DNA from: Candidatus Dormiibacterota bacterium
GTDB lineage: Bacteria > Chloroflexota > Dormibacteria > Dormibacterales > Dormibacteraceae
Length of the DNA: 49,016 nt
Assembly (NCBI GenBank): GCA_955652675.1
Contig: CATPBP010000081.1
Span: 1 to 49,016, forward strand
Direction of reading: 5' to 3'
Part shown: positions 40,295 through 47,541 of the stretch, piece by piece
Layout of the letters: every line of letters starts with the position of its first letter
How positions within the stretch are numbered: position 1 is the first letter of the stretch
Notes under the pieces: model-generated
Seen by the model: only the letters and a program-made list of their open reading frames with translations
What the model was told of the DNA's origin: nothing
Databases searched by the model: none
Program-made: the position numbers and the translations under genes

Positions 40295-40990
40295 CTACCC
40301 CGGTCTCAGCAGGACCAGGTAGGTCAGCACCACGGCGAGCGTGTTCTGGGAGGCGTGCATGACGAAGGAGTTCAGGGTCGATCCGGTGCGCTGGTAGATC
40401 CAGGCGGCGGCCAGGCCGAACACGAAGAGCTCCGGGAACAAGGGCAGAAGCAGGTGCGCTCCGGCGAAGAGCGCGGCGCTCAGCACCGCCGCCACCGGCA
40501 CCGGCAGCCGTGAGCGGAGCCAGCCGAAGAGGGCGCCTCGGAAGAGGAGCTCCTCGCAGAGCGGGGCGAGCAGGCAGACGGTCGGGACGATTGGAACCAC
40601 GAAGAGGGGGTCGAAGGACCGGCCTAGCAGATCCGTCGCATTGCTGCGCGGTTGCCCCAGAAGCGGGCTCAGGAGCACCGTCGCCAGCACCCCGGCGACC
40701 AGAGCCCCGATCCAGGTGACGATGGCCAGCGCGATGTCCGTGAACGAGGTGAAGCGAAACCCAAGCCTCCCGCGGACGCCTCTCCAGCCGCCGTAGGCGA
40801 GCAGCAGCGCCGCCAGCAGGGTGGCGTAGGCCTCCAGGACCAGAAGCGCGCCAACCGCGGCACGGTGCTCGGCCGCGGCCCGCGGCAGGCCGAAATGGAC
40901 GACGACGAATGTGAGGCCGAGGACGGCCCCCCCCAGCACGAGCCAGAGCCCGAGCGCCGCAGCGAGGCGCAGCCCGTTGACCCGGTTCAA
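40295..40990 (-). CDS. CPBP family intramembrane glutamic metalloprotease
   Basis: A 231-residue polytopic protein of the CPBP/Abi (Rce1-like) family. The three motifs are EELLFRGALFGWLR (Glu146, Glu147, Arg151), FAGAH (His179) and HASQN (His212, Asn216). These form the intramembrane active site that cleaves prenylated proteins in eukaryotes and various peptides in bacteria. The start is a TTG overlapping the exchanger stop as TTGA, so it is translated with the Ca2+/H+ exchanger gene. The substrate is unknown. Confidence 0.82.
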   Translation of the reverse strand: MNRVNGLRLAAALGLWLVLGGAVLGLTFVVVHFGLPRAAAEHRAAVGALLVLEAYATLLAALLLAYGGWRGVRGRLGFRFTSFTDIALAIVTWIGALVAGVLATVLLSPLLGQPRSNATDLLGRSFDPLFVVPIVPTVCLLAPLCEELLFRGALFGWLRSRLPVPVAAVLSAALFAGAHLLLPLFPELFVFGLAAAWIYQRTGSTLNSFVMHASQNTLAVVLTYLVLLRPG

Positions 40991-42036
40991 GCGCCGACGA
41001 AGAAGAAGGTGGTCGCGATGATCACGTAGGCGCCCAGGAGCTGGGCGCCCTCCAGCCAGTTGCTCCGGCCGTCCACGACTATGGCTGCCACGATGATCGT
41101 GGCCAGGGCGACCGCGACTACCTCCAGCCCGCTGAAGACGAAATCCATGGGACGGCCGATCGCGAGGCTGACGAAGACCAGCAGCGGTGCCACGAAGAGG
41201 GCGATCTGCGTCGAGGAGCCAAAGGAGATCTCCATGGCAACGTCCATCTTGTTGCGGATCGCGAAGAACACCGCGGAGGCGTGCTCGGCGGCGTTCCCGA
41301 TGATCGCCACGATGACCAGGCCGACGAACACCTTGGAGAGGCCCAGCGCGTGCACGGTGGCCTCCAGCGAGCCGACCAGGAACTCTGACTCGACGCCGAC
41401 CACGATCGCCGCCAGGAGCAGCACCAGGATCGCCCGGCGGAACGACCAGTCTGCTTGCTCGTCGCTCGCGGGGGCCCGAAAGAGGTGGACGTGGGTGACC
41501 AGGGTGAAAAGAAGCGCCGCCCCGTATAGGAGGATCAGGACCACGGCGACCACGGCGCTGATCACCAGCCGCTGGCTCGGGGTGGACGGCGTCGTGTTGA
41601 CGAAGATGGCCGGCATTAGCAGCGCCGCGACCGCGAGCAGTAGGGAGCTCGAGTGCACTCCGGCGCTCCGCACCGAGAACTCCTGCTCCCGGAAGCGCAG
41701 CCCGCCGGCGAGGATCGATGCCCCCAGGACCAGGAAGAGGTTGCCGACGATGGATCCGATCAAGGAGGCCTTGACGACCGTGAACTCGCCGGCCGCGACC
41801 AGCAGGATGGAGATGATCAGCTCGGTGATGTTGCCGAAGGTGGCGTTGAGGAGGCCGCCGACCCTCGGGCCGGAATGGATCGCGAGCTCGTCGGTCGCCC
41901 GTCCCAGAAGCGCGGCCAGCGGCAGGATGGCCACGCAACTGGTCGCGAAGATTGCTACCGGCTGCTTCAGCACGAACTCGAAGACGAGCGAGACCGGCAC
42001 GAACACCAGCAGCCAGTAAACCGACGGTCGCGGCAT
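40987..42036 (-). CDS. Ca2+/H+ exchanger of the CaCA superfamily (CAX type)
   Basis: An integral membrane exchanger of about 349 residues with two inverted alpha-repeats: GGLLNATFGNITELIISIL in the first half and VAIIGNAAEHASAVFFAIRN in the second. These GNxxE segments form the cation site. The group exports calcium using the proton gradient. The start is ambiguous: ATG 42045 abuts a minus-strand TATCCT box, leaving no space for transcription start, while the in-frame ATG 42036 lies 9 bases after it; the latter is used here. It is divergent from the enoyl-CoA hydratase and coupled to the CPBP protease downstream. Confidence 0.87.
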   Translation of the reverse strand: MPRPSVYWLLVFVPVSLVFEFVLKQPVAIFATSCVAILPLAALLGRATDELAIHSGPRVGGLLNATFGNITELIISILLVAAGEFTVVKASLIGSIVGNLFLVLGASILAGGLRFREQEFSVRSAGVHSSSLLLAVAALLMPAIFVNTTPSTPSQRLVISAVVAVVLILLYGAALLFTLVTHVHLFRAPASDEQADWSFRRAILVLLLAAIVVGVESEFLVGSLEATVHALGLSKVFVGLVIVAIIGNAAEHASAVFFAIRNKMDVAMEISFGSSTQIALFVAPLLVFVSLAIGRPMDFVFSGLEVVAVALATIIVAAIVVDGRSNWLEGAQLLGAYVIIATTFFFVGA

Positions 42037-42044
42037 GCCTTGCA

Positions 42045-42051
42045 TAGGATA
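42045..42051. promoter_or_regulatory. overlapping back-to-back -10 boxes
   Basis: TAGGATA reads as TAGGAT on the plus strand, 6 bases before GTG 42057, and as TATCCT on the minus strand, 9 bases before ATG 42036. One seven-base site appears to serve two divergent leaderless genes. Confidence 0.5.
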
Positions 42052-42056
42052 TTTGC

Positions 42057-42854
42057 GTGTCCGAAGTCCCAGATTTCGATGCCGTCCTGGTCGAGGTCGA
42101 GGATGGCGTCGCCAGGGTGGTGCTGAACCGCCCCGAACAGCGCAACTCGCTGTCCTCCGGCATGCTCCGGGACCTGCTCGCGGCGCTCACCTGGTGCCGA
42201 GAAGCCGAGGAGGTCCGTGTCGTGGTGCTGACCGGCGCGGGCGATCGCGCCTTCTGCGCCGGTGCCGACCTCTCCTCATTCGGCGGCGAGGTGTCGGAGC
42301 TCGAGCGCCACGAGGATCGCCGGCTGTTCGTCGACCTCTTCTCCCTCTTCGAGGACCTCGGCAAGCCGGTGGTGGGGCGGATCAATGGCCACGCCCTGGC
42401 CGGCGGCATGGGACTGGCCTGTGCCTGCGACCTCCTGCTGGCGGTCGAGGGAGCGACCTTCGCCACGCCGGAGATCAAGGTCGGGCTCTGGCCAGCCATG
42501 ATCCAGGCGGTGCTCGCTCGCAACCTGCCCCGCAAGCTGCTCCTGGAGATGGTCCTGCTGGGTGAGCGCTGGAGCGCGGGTCAGATGAAGGAGGCCGGAC
42601 TGGTCAACCGGGTGCTCGGTTCGCTGGAGGAGCTGGACGCAGCGACCGCAGAGGTGGCCGGCGCCCTGGCTCGGAAGTCGCCCCTCGTCCTCAAGCTCGG
42701 CCGTGACTCCTTCTACACCCAGCAGGACATGGAGTTCCGAGCCGCCCTCGAGTACCTGCGGTCCCAGCTCACCCTGGTCACGCTCAGCGAGGATGCCCGC
42801 GAGGGAGTGACTGCCTTCTTCGAAAAGCGCGAGCCGGAGTTCAAGGGAAGGTAG
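42057..42854 (+). CDS. enoyl-CoA hydratase/isomerase family protein
   Basis: A 265-residue crotonase-fold protein. It has LNRPEQRNSLSSGMLRDLLA, the oxyanion-hole segment AFCAGADLSSFGG and INGHALAGGMGLACACDLLL. The second catalytic region is ATFATPEIKVGLWPAM, with Glu in the position used by hydratases. It hydrates or isomerises an enoyl-CoA. The following gene, overlapping by one base (TAGTG), is an acyl-CoA carboxylase beta subunit of methylcrotonyl-CoA type. A methylglutaconyl-CoA hydratase role in leucine breakdown is therefore the best guess. The start GTG follows a TAGGAT box. Confidence 0.88.
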   Translation: MSEVPDFDAVLVEVEDGVARVVLNRPEQRNSLSSGMLRDLLAALTWCREAEEVRVVVLTGAGDRAFCAGADLSSFGGEVSELERHEDRRLFVDLFSLFEDLGKPVVGRINGHALAGGMGLACACDLLLAVEGATFATPEIKVGLWPAMIQAVLARNLPRKLLLEMVLLGERWSAGQMKEAGLVNRVLGSLEELDAATAEVAGALARKSPLVLKLGRDSFYTQQDMEFRAALEYLRSQLTLVTLSEDAREGVTAFFEKREPEFKGR

Positions 42855-44386
42855 TGAGCGAGGGCCTCGCCGACCGCCACCGAGCACTTCGCGACAAGGC
42901 GCTGCGAGGCGGCCAGCGCTATCTGCCGAAGCTCCGCGAGCAGAACAAGCTGACGGTCCGCGAGCGGCTCGACCTGCTGCTCGACGCCGGCTCCTTCGTG
43001 GAGGACGGGCTCTTCGCCAACGTGCTGGCGGAGGAGCTGCCGGCCGACGGGGTGGTCACCGGGTTGGGCAGGATCGACGGCCGGCCGGTGGCCGTGATGG
43101 CCAACGACCCCACCGTCAAGGCCGGCTCCTGGGGTGCGCGGACGGTGGAGAAGATAGTGCGTATCCAGGAGACGGCGGCCCGAGTGCGGGTCCCGCTCTT
43201 CTACCTGGTCGACTCGGCCGGCGCCCGCATCACCGACCAGATCGACATGTTCCCCGGGCGCCGCCATGCGGGCCGCATCTTCTTCAACCAGGTCCGTCTC
43301 TCCGGCCGGGTGCCGCAGGTCTGCCTGCTCTTCGGCCCCAGCGCAGCCGGCGGCGCCTACATCCCGGCCTTCTGCGACATCGTAGTGATGGTGGAGGGCA
43401 ATGCCTCGATGTACCTGGGCTCGCCCCGGATGGTGGAGGTGGTGGTCGGCGAGAAGGTCACCCTCGAGGAACTGGGCGGCGCCAGGATGCACTGCAGCGT
43501 GAGCGGCTGCGGGGATTTCCTGGTCTCCGACGACCGGGGCGCCATCGAGATCGGCCGGCGCTACCTCTCTTACATGCCGGTCAACCACGACGCCACCGCT
43601 CCCCCGGCGGAGCCCCGCCCACCTCCTGCGGGAGCCCGGCCCATCGCCCAGCTGGTCCCCCAGGAGCCGCAGCGCGGCTACGACATGCGCAAGGTCGTTG
43701 AGGCCCTGATCGACGAGGACTCCTGGCTGGAGGTGAAGGAGCTGTTCGCCAAGGAGCTGCTGGTCGGCCTGGCGCGCCTAGACGGGCGGGTCATCGGCAT
43801 CCTGGCCAACCAGCCGATGCAGAAGGGCGGCGTCCTCTTCAGCGACAGCGCCGACAAGGCGGCCCGCTTCATCTGGCTCTGCGACGCCTTCAACATCCCG
43901 CTCCTCTTTCTTGCCGACGTGCCCGGCTTCATGATCGGCACGGATGTGGAGCGCCGCGGCATCATCCGCCACGGCGCCAAGATGATCACCGCCGTCGCGG
44001 AGGCGACCGTCCCCAAGATCTCGGTGATCGTCCGCAAGGCCTATGGCGCGGGTCTCTACGCGATGGCAGGGCCGGCCTACGACTCGGACTGCGTGATCGC
44101 CCTACCCTCGGCACAGATCGCGGTGATGGGCCCGGAGCCGGCGGTCAACGCCGTCTTCTACAACCGGCTGGCGGGGCTGCCCGAGGAGGAGCGCGCCAAG
44201 CTCCGCAAGGAGCTGGAGACCGAGTACCGGGCGGACGTCGACCTCTACAAGCTCGCCGGCAATCTCATCGTTGACGACGTGGTCGAGCCGGACCGCCTGC
44301 GAGAGCAGCTGATCGCCCGCTTCCAGGCCTACCAAACCCGCCGCGAGCCCCCCTTCGACCGCAAACACGGCGTACCGCCGGTATAA
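42854..44386 (+). CDS. acyl-CoA carboxylase carboxyltransferase (beta) subunit
   Basis: A 510-residue biotin-dependent carboxyltransferase with two crotonase-like halves. The N-half contains FYLVDSAGARITDQ, DMFPGRRHAGRIFFNQ and GPSAAGGAYIPAFCD; the C-half has FLADVPGFMIGTDVERRG and VRKAYGAGLYAMAG. The FPGRRHAGRIFFNQ pattern resembles methylcrotonyl-CoA carboxylase more than propionyl-CoA carboxylase. It moves CO2 from carboxybiotin to the acyl-CoA. The biotin carboxylase alpha subunit is not in the window, so it must come from elsewhere. Translation is coupled to the hydratase. A hairpin repeat follows the stop directly. Confidence 0.9.
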   Translation: MSEGLADRHRALRDKALRGGQRYLPKLREQNKLTVRERLDLLLDAGSFVEDGLFANVLAEELPADGVVTGLGRIDGRPVAVMANDPTVKAGSWGARTVEKIVRIQETAARVRVPLFYLVDSAGARITDQIDMFPGRRHAGRIFFNQVRLSGRVPQVCLLFGPSAAGGAYIPAFCDIVVMVEGNASMYLGSPRMVEVVVGEKVTLEELGGARMHCSVSGCGDFLVSDDRGAIEIGRRYLSYMPVNHDATAPPAEPRPPPAGARPIAQLVPQEPQRGYDMRKVVEALIDEDSWLEVKELFAKELLVGLARLDGRVIGILANQPMQKGGVLFSDSADKAARFIWLCDAFNIPLLFLADVPGFMIGTDVERRGIIRHGAKMITAVAEATVPKISVIVRKAYGAGLYAMAGPAYDSDCVIALPSAQIAVMGPEPAVNAVFYNRLAGLPEEERAKLRKELETEYRADVDLYKLAGNLIVDDVVEPDRLREQLIARFQAYQTRREPPFDRKHGVPPV

Positions 44387-44394
44387 ACGATGGC

Positions 44395-44436
44395 GGGGGA
44401 GGCAGGCCTCCCCCACGGGCCCCCTCCCCGCGGGAG
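44395..44436. repeat. two-hairpin GC-rich intergenic repeat, copy B
   Basis: It begins 8 bases after the carboxylase stop. The first stem pairs GGGGGAGGC (44395-44403) with GCCTCCCCC (44406-44414). It is followed by ACGGG and a second stem CTCCC/GGGAG (44424-44436). It shares its layout with copy A at 29843, and may act as a terminator or REP-like element. Confidence 0.6.
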
Positions 44437-44552
44437 TCAGGGATCGGCTTCGGGGTGCGGGACTTATTCGGCCGGAGTGAAACCGGCCTATCAAGTGGCG
44501 CAAGTTTCTTCGTCTGGGATCCTCCTTGTCATGTAATTTGATAGCGGGGATC

Positions 44553-45137
44553 ATGGGTCGGCGGATCTTGGTGGGTCTGGTTCTGGGGGCTGTGCTCTCG
44601 ATCGTGGTGGGTGCCGGGTTGGGAGCAGATCGGGCGTTCGACTTCGGGCGCCAGGCCACCCCCAGGCTCAGAAGCGTGCCGGCCTCCACCCTGGAGCAGC
44701 TCGGGGTGCGTCTCAACCCCGTCAATCCACCCCTCTACTGCGCGCCTGTGGCGCTGGCGGCGCAGTACGGCCTGCCGCTGGGCAGACTGGCCGGCTGTCC
44801 CCTTCAGCGGGCCGCCGCCGTGGCCGCCGCCTCCGACTGGGTTCCCGGAACGGCTCGCGAAGCGGTGCTCGCCTGGATCGACCTGCGAAGAAACCCGGCG
44901 GCCGCTGGAGAGAGACTGGTCTGGGCGATCGTCATGCAGGCCGGACAATCCGCCGCTGGCAACCGGTTGACCGCGGGCTGCGGGATCGTGTCGAGCCGCG
45001 TTGGCAGGTACCTCTGCGGGGCAGGGGCGAGGCCGGACCAGCTGGTCTTCGTCGACGCCCAGACGGGCGACTTCATCACCTCGCTGTCGCTGGCTAGATC
45101 AGGACCGGCCGCGCCCACGGTTCGGGCGGCGGGTTGA
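44553..45137 (+). CDS. secreted or membrane-anchored hypothetical protein
   Basis: A 194-residue protein with an N-terminal hydrophobic segment (MGRRILVGLVLGAVLSIVVG) that looks like a signal anchor or signal peptide with a poor cleavage site. The rest is extracytoplasmic, contains four cysteines (LYCAP, GCPLQ, GCGIV, LCGAG) that could form two disulfides, and ends in VFVDAQTGDFITSLSLA, a PepSY-like 'D-x-x-T-G' ending. No domain is recognised. ATG 44553 is preferred over upstream TTG codons because the Arg-Arg before the helix then sits at the N-terminus. Confidence 0.62.
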   Translation: MGRRILVGLVLGAVLSIVVGAGLGADRAFDFGRQATPRLRSVPASTLEQLGVRLNPVNPPLYCAPVALAAQYGLPLGRLAGCPLQRAAAVAAASDWVPGTAREAVLAWIDLRRNPAAAGERLVWAIVMQAGQSAAGNRLTAGCGIVSSRVGRYLCGAGARPDQLVFVDAQTGDFITSLSLARSGPAAPTVRAAG

Positions 45138-45220
45138 GCGGAGCACCGGCCGCCCAGATTTCCCCCCTGGCTTCGTAACGCCCCGGTGCGGGCGCCCGTT
45201 CAACTCCCGTGGTCGCAATC

Positions 45221-45340
45221 ATGGCCCGGCAGCTACTCAAGATCGCTCTCGTCCCAATCGACGCAGCTGGACCTTCGCGTTCCAGACTGGCGCTGCGCCG
45301 GATCGGCCTGCGCTTCAAGCCCCAGGCGCACGGCGTCTAG
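45221..45340 (+). CDS. possible 39-residue basic peptide
   Basis: A short frame MARQLLKIALVPIDAAGPSR ending RIGLRFKPQAHGV in the 238-base gap between the secreted protein and the response regulator. No ribosome site and no homology are seen. It is listed because the gap holds nothing else; likely not a gene. Confidence 0.15.
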   Translation: MARQLLKIALVPIDAAGPSRSRLALRRIGLRFKPQAHGV

Positions 45341-45375
45341 CCGAGCGGTATCCGGTGCGACCTCCAGACGCGGGC

Positions 45376-46149
45376 TCAGCCCGCGAGTGGCTGGATCTCG
45401 ATAGATCGAGAGGCGGAGGGGGAAGCGGTCGCGTCGCCGGCCAACACCTCCAGCAAGCGTGAGTGAAGTGGATCCAGAGCCCGGGCAACTGCCGGCTCGA
45501 GGGCCGCGAGGGCACGCCGGGAGCCCTGGGCGGTAGCCCGGCGGGTCGAGAGCTTGAGCTGAGTGGCGGTCAGGGCCTGGGCGGACGCTCGCTGAACCTG
45601 TTCTCGGAGGCTCAAGAACACCCCGGTGAGCGCCAGCAGGTCGGCCGTCGGATCTCCGGGCGGGGTCGCAGCCCGGACTTCCTGCTCCAGGCTGGACCAG
45701 CTGGTGACCAGGTGCCTGGCAAGCCCGATCTCGAACCCGCCGATCTCGAACTCGATCACGTCATCCGGCCGGTCCGCCAGCAGACGGTGAACCGCCTGGA
45801 TGAGGTCCTTCAGGTCACCTCCCTTGGCAATCTCCGCGTCCGGGCACCAGCTGCCGCGTAGCCCTTCCTGCACGCCCACGAAGGCGGAGAAGGCCACGAT
45901 CCGCAGCTGGGGGGCCAGAGAGCGAAGGATTGGAATCGCCTCCTCCCCGGACATCACGGGCATCTGGAGGTCCAGGATCAGGGCGGTCGGATTGAGCTCG
46001 CCGACCTTGGTGATCACCTCCGCCCCGTTGCTGGCTTCGCCCACCACCTCGAGCTGCGGGTCCAGACGCAGGCGGGCCATCAGCAGGTTCCTGATGTCGG
46101 CCTTGTCGTCAGCGATCAGGACACGGCCATGTCTCCCGGCTGCAACCAT
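45376..46149 (-). CDS. response regulator with CheY-like receiver and helical C-terminal domain
   Basis: A 257-residue protein. The receiver covers residues 8-125: acidic pair Asp14-Asp15, phosphoacceptor Asp60 in LILDLQMP, Ser88 in AFSAF and Lys109 in IAKGGD. The remaining 130 residues are helical (LTGVFLSLREQVQRASAQAL, LAALEPAVARALDPLHSRLL) and match no DNA-binding domain, so output may be by protein contact. No histidine kinase is encoded nearby, which makes it an orphan. It is divergent from fdrA; the 87 bases between hold an inverted repeat. Confidence 0.83.
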   Translation of the reverse strand: MVAAGRHGRVLIADDKADIRNLLMARLRLDPQLEVVGEASNGAEVITKVGELNPTALILDLQMPVMSGEEAIPILRSLAPQLRIVAFSAFVGVQEGLRGSWCPDAEIAKGGDLKDLIQAVHRLLADRPDDVIEFEIGGFEIGLARHLVTSWSSLEQEVRAATPPGDPTADLLALTGVFLSLREQVQRASAQALTATQLKLSTRRATAQGSRRALAALEPAVARALDPLHSRLLEVLAGDATASPSASRSIEIQPLAG

Positions 46150-46199
46150 GTCGGGGATGTTTCTAGCCGGGCGCGCCGAGATAACCCGGACGGCTCTGT

Positions 46200-46221
46200 T
46201 AACGCTCGGACAAGAGCGTTA
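46200..46221. promoter_or_regulatory. 8+8 inverted repeat ahead of fdrA
   Basis: TAACGCTC (46200-46207), spacer GGACAA, GAGCGTTA (46214-46221): a perfect dyad typical of a dimeric repressor site. It lies 15 bases before the FdrA start and 51 bases from the response-regulator start. The regulator is not identified. Confidence 0.5.
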
Positions 46222-46236
46222 TCGGAAGATAGATCG

Positions 46237-47541
46237 GTGCTGAGGGTGGAGCGGCGGCCCGGCGCCTACCACGACTCCATCGTCCTGATGCTCGCCTCCC
46301 GGCGAATGCTGGATGCGCCCGGGGTGGAGGCGGCCATGGCGGCCATGGCCACCGACCTCAACCTCAGCATGCTGCGCGACGCCGGGCTCTGGACGGCGGC
46401 CCTGGAGGATGCGCGGCCGGACGACCTGATCCTGGCGGCGCGCGGGACGGACGCCGGCGCCGCCATAGAGGCAGCCGAGGCGGCGCTGGCCGAGAGGACG
46501 CCGGCCAGCGGCGCCGGTCCCGGCCAGGTCCCCGCCCGAACGGTACGCACCGCCGCGCAGCGGATGGCTGGAGCGAACATCGCCATGATCTCCGTACCCG
46601 GCGAGCACGCCCCCTGGTCCTGCTGGGACGCGCTGCGCTCAGGGCTGAACGTCTTTTGCTTCTCGGACAACGTCTCGGTGGCGGACGAGGTGAGGCTGAA
46701 GCGAGAGGCGCTGGGCCGCGGCCTGCTCTTCATGGGGCCCGACTGCGGCACCGCCATCCTGGACGGCGTCGGGCTGGGCTTCTCCAACCTGGTCCCCCGC
46801 GGACCGGTCGGCATCGTGGGCGCCTCCGGGACCGGCATCCAGCAGCTCAGCTGCCTGCTGGCGCACCAGGGGGTCGGCGTCTCTCAGGCGATCGGCGTCG
46901 GAGGTCGAGACCTCTCGCCCGAGGTGGGCGGACTGATGACGCGGGAGGCGATCGCGCGCCTGGACGAAGACCCGGAGACCGAGGTGATCGTGGTCGTCTC
47001 CAAGCCGGCGCAGGCGGAGCTCGAAGCGAGAAAGCCGCTCGTGCCGGCCCTCCTGGCTCCCGGCGTCGACCTCACACGGATCGCGCTCGAGGTGGGCGGC
47101 GGCTCCCTGCCTCCCGACCCCGAGCCGGGCGGCTGGAGAGGCGGGGTGGACGGCATCTTCTCCGGCGGCACGCTGCGCGACGAGGCGGCCTTGATCTGGG
47201 GCTCCGATCCCCGCTTCAACGCCGTCGACTACGGCGCCGACGAGTACACGCGGGGGCGGGCCCATCCAATGATCGACAACGCCGTCCGGATCGACGCCAT
47301 CCGCCGTGCCAGGGGCCTGGTCTATCTCGACGTGGTGCTCGGCCGCGGGGCTCATCCCGACCCCGCCGGGGAGCTGGCGCCGACGCTCGACGGCCGGCCC
47401 GCCGTGGTCGTGCTGGTGGGAGTCGAGGCGGACCCCCAGGGCCTGTCCCGCCAGCGCGCTGCTTTCGAGGCCGCCGGCGCCCGGGTCTACCTCTCCAACT
47501 CCCGGGCGGCGCGGAGCCTGCTGGAGGAGTCGGAAGCGTGA
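46237..47541 (+). CDS. fdrA: FdrA family protein (acyl-CoA synthetase-like; AllF type)
   Basis: A 434-residue protein with two succinyl-CoA-synthetase-like Rossmann regions. The key segment GPVGIVGASGTGIQQLSCLL, followed by GVGGRDLSPEVGG and DPETEVIVVVSKPA, mirrors the CoA ligase alpha subunit. GPDCGTAILDGVGLGFSN and the later GIFSGGTLRDEAAL are FdrA hallmarks. In E. coli, fdrA (allF) with ylbE (allG) and ylbF (allH) has been reported to form an oxamate carbamoyltransferase in allantoin degradation. The protein here is shorter than the 555-residue E. coli one. The GTG start follows the 8+8 inverted repeat. Its stop overlaps the next start (GTGA). Confidence 0.83.
   Translation: MLRVERRPGAYHDSIVLMLASRRMLDAPGVEAAMAAMATDLNLSMLRDAGLWTAALEDARPDDLILAARGTDAGAAIEAAEAALAERTPASGAGPGQVPARTVRTAAQRMAGANIAMISVPGEHAPWSCWDALRSGLNVFCFSDNVSVADEVRLKREALGRGLLFMGPDCGTAILDGVGLGFSNLVPRGPVGIVGASGTGIQQLSCLLAHQGVGVSQAIGVGGRDLSPEVGGLMTREAIARLDEDPETEVIVVVSKPAQAELEARKPLVPALLAPGVDLTRIALEVGGGSLPPDPEPGGWRGGVDGIFSGGTLRDEAALIWGSDPRFNAVDYGADEYTRGRAHPMIDNAVRIDAIRRARGLVYLDVVLGRGAHPDPAGELAPTLDGRPAVVVLVGVEADPQGLSRQRAAFEAAGARVYLSNSRAARSLLEESEA

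Noticed and set aside
45198..45208. GTTCAACTCCC, resembling a tRNA T-loop
   Set aside because: No matching T-stem, acceptor stem or anticodon arm can be built around it on either strand.
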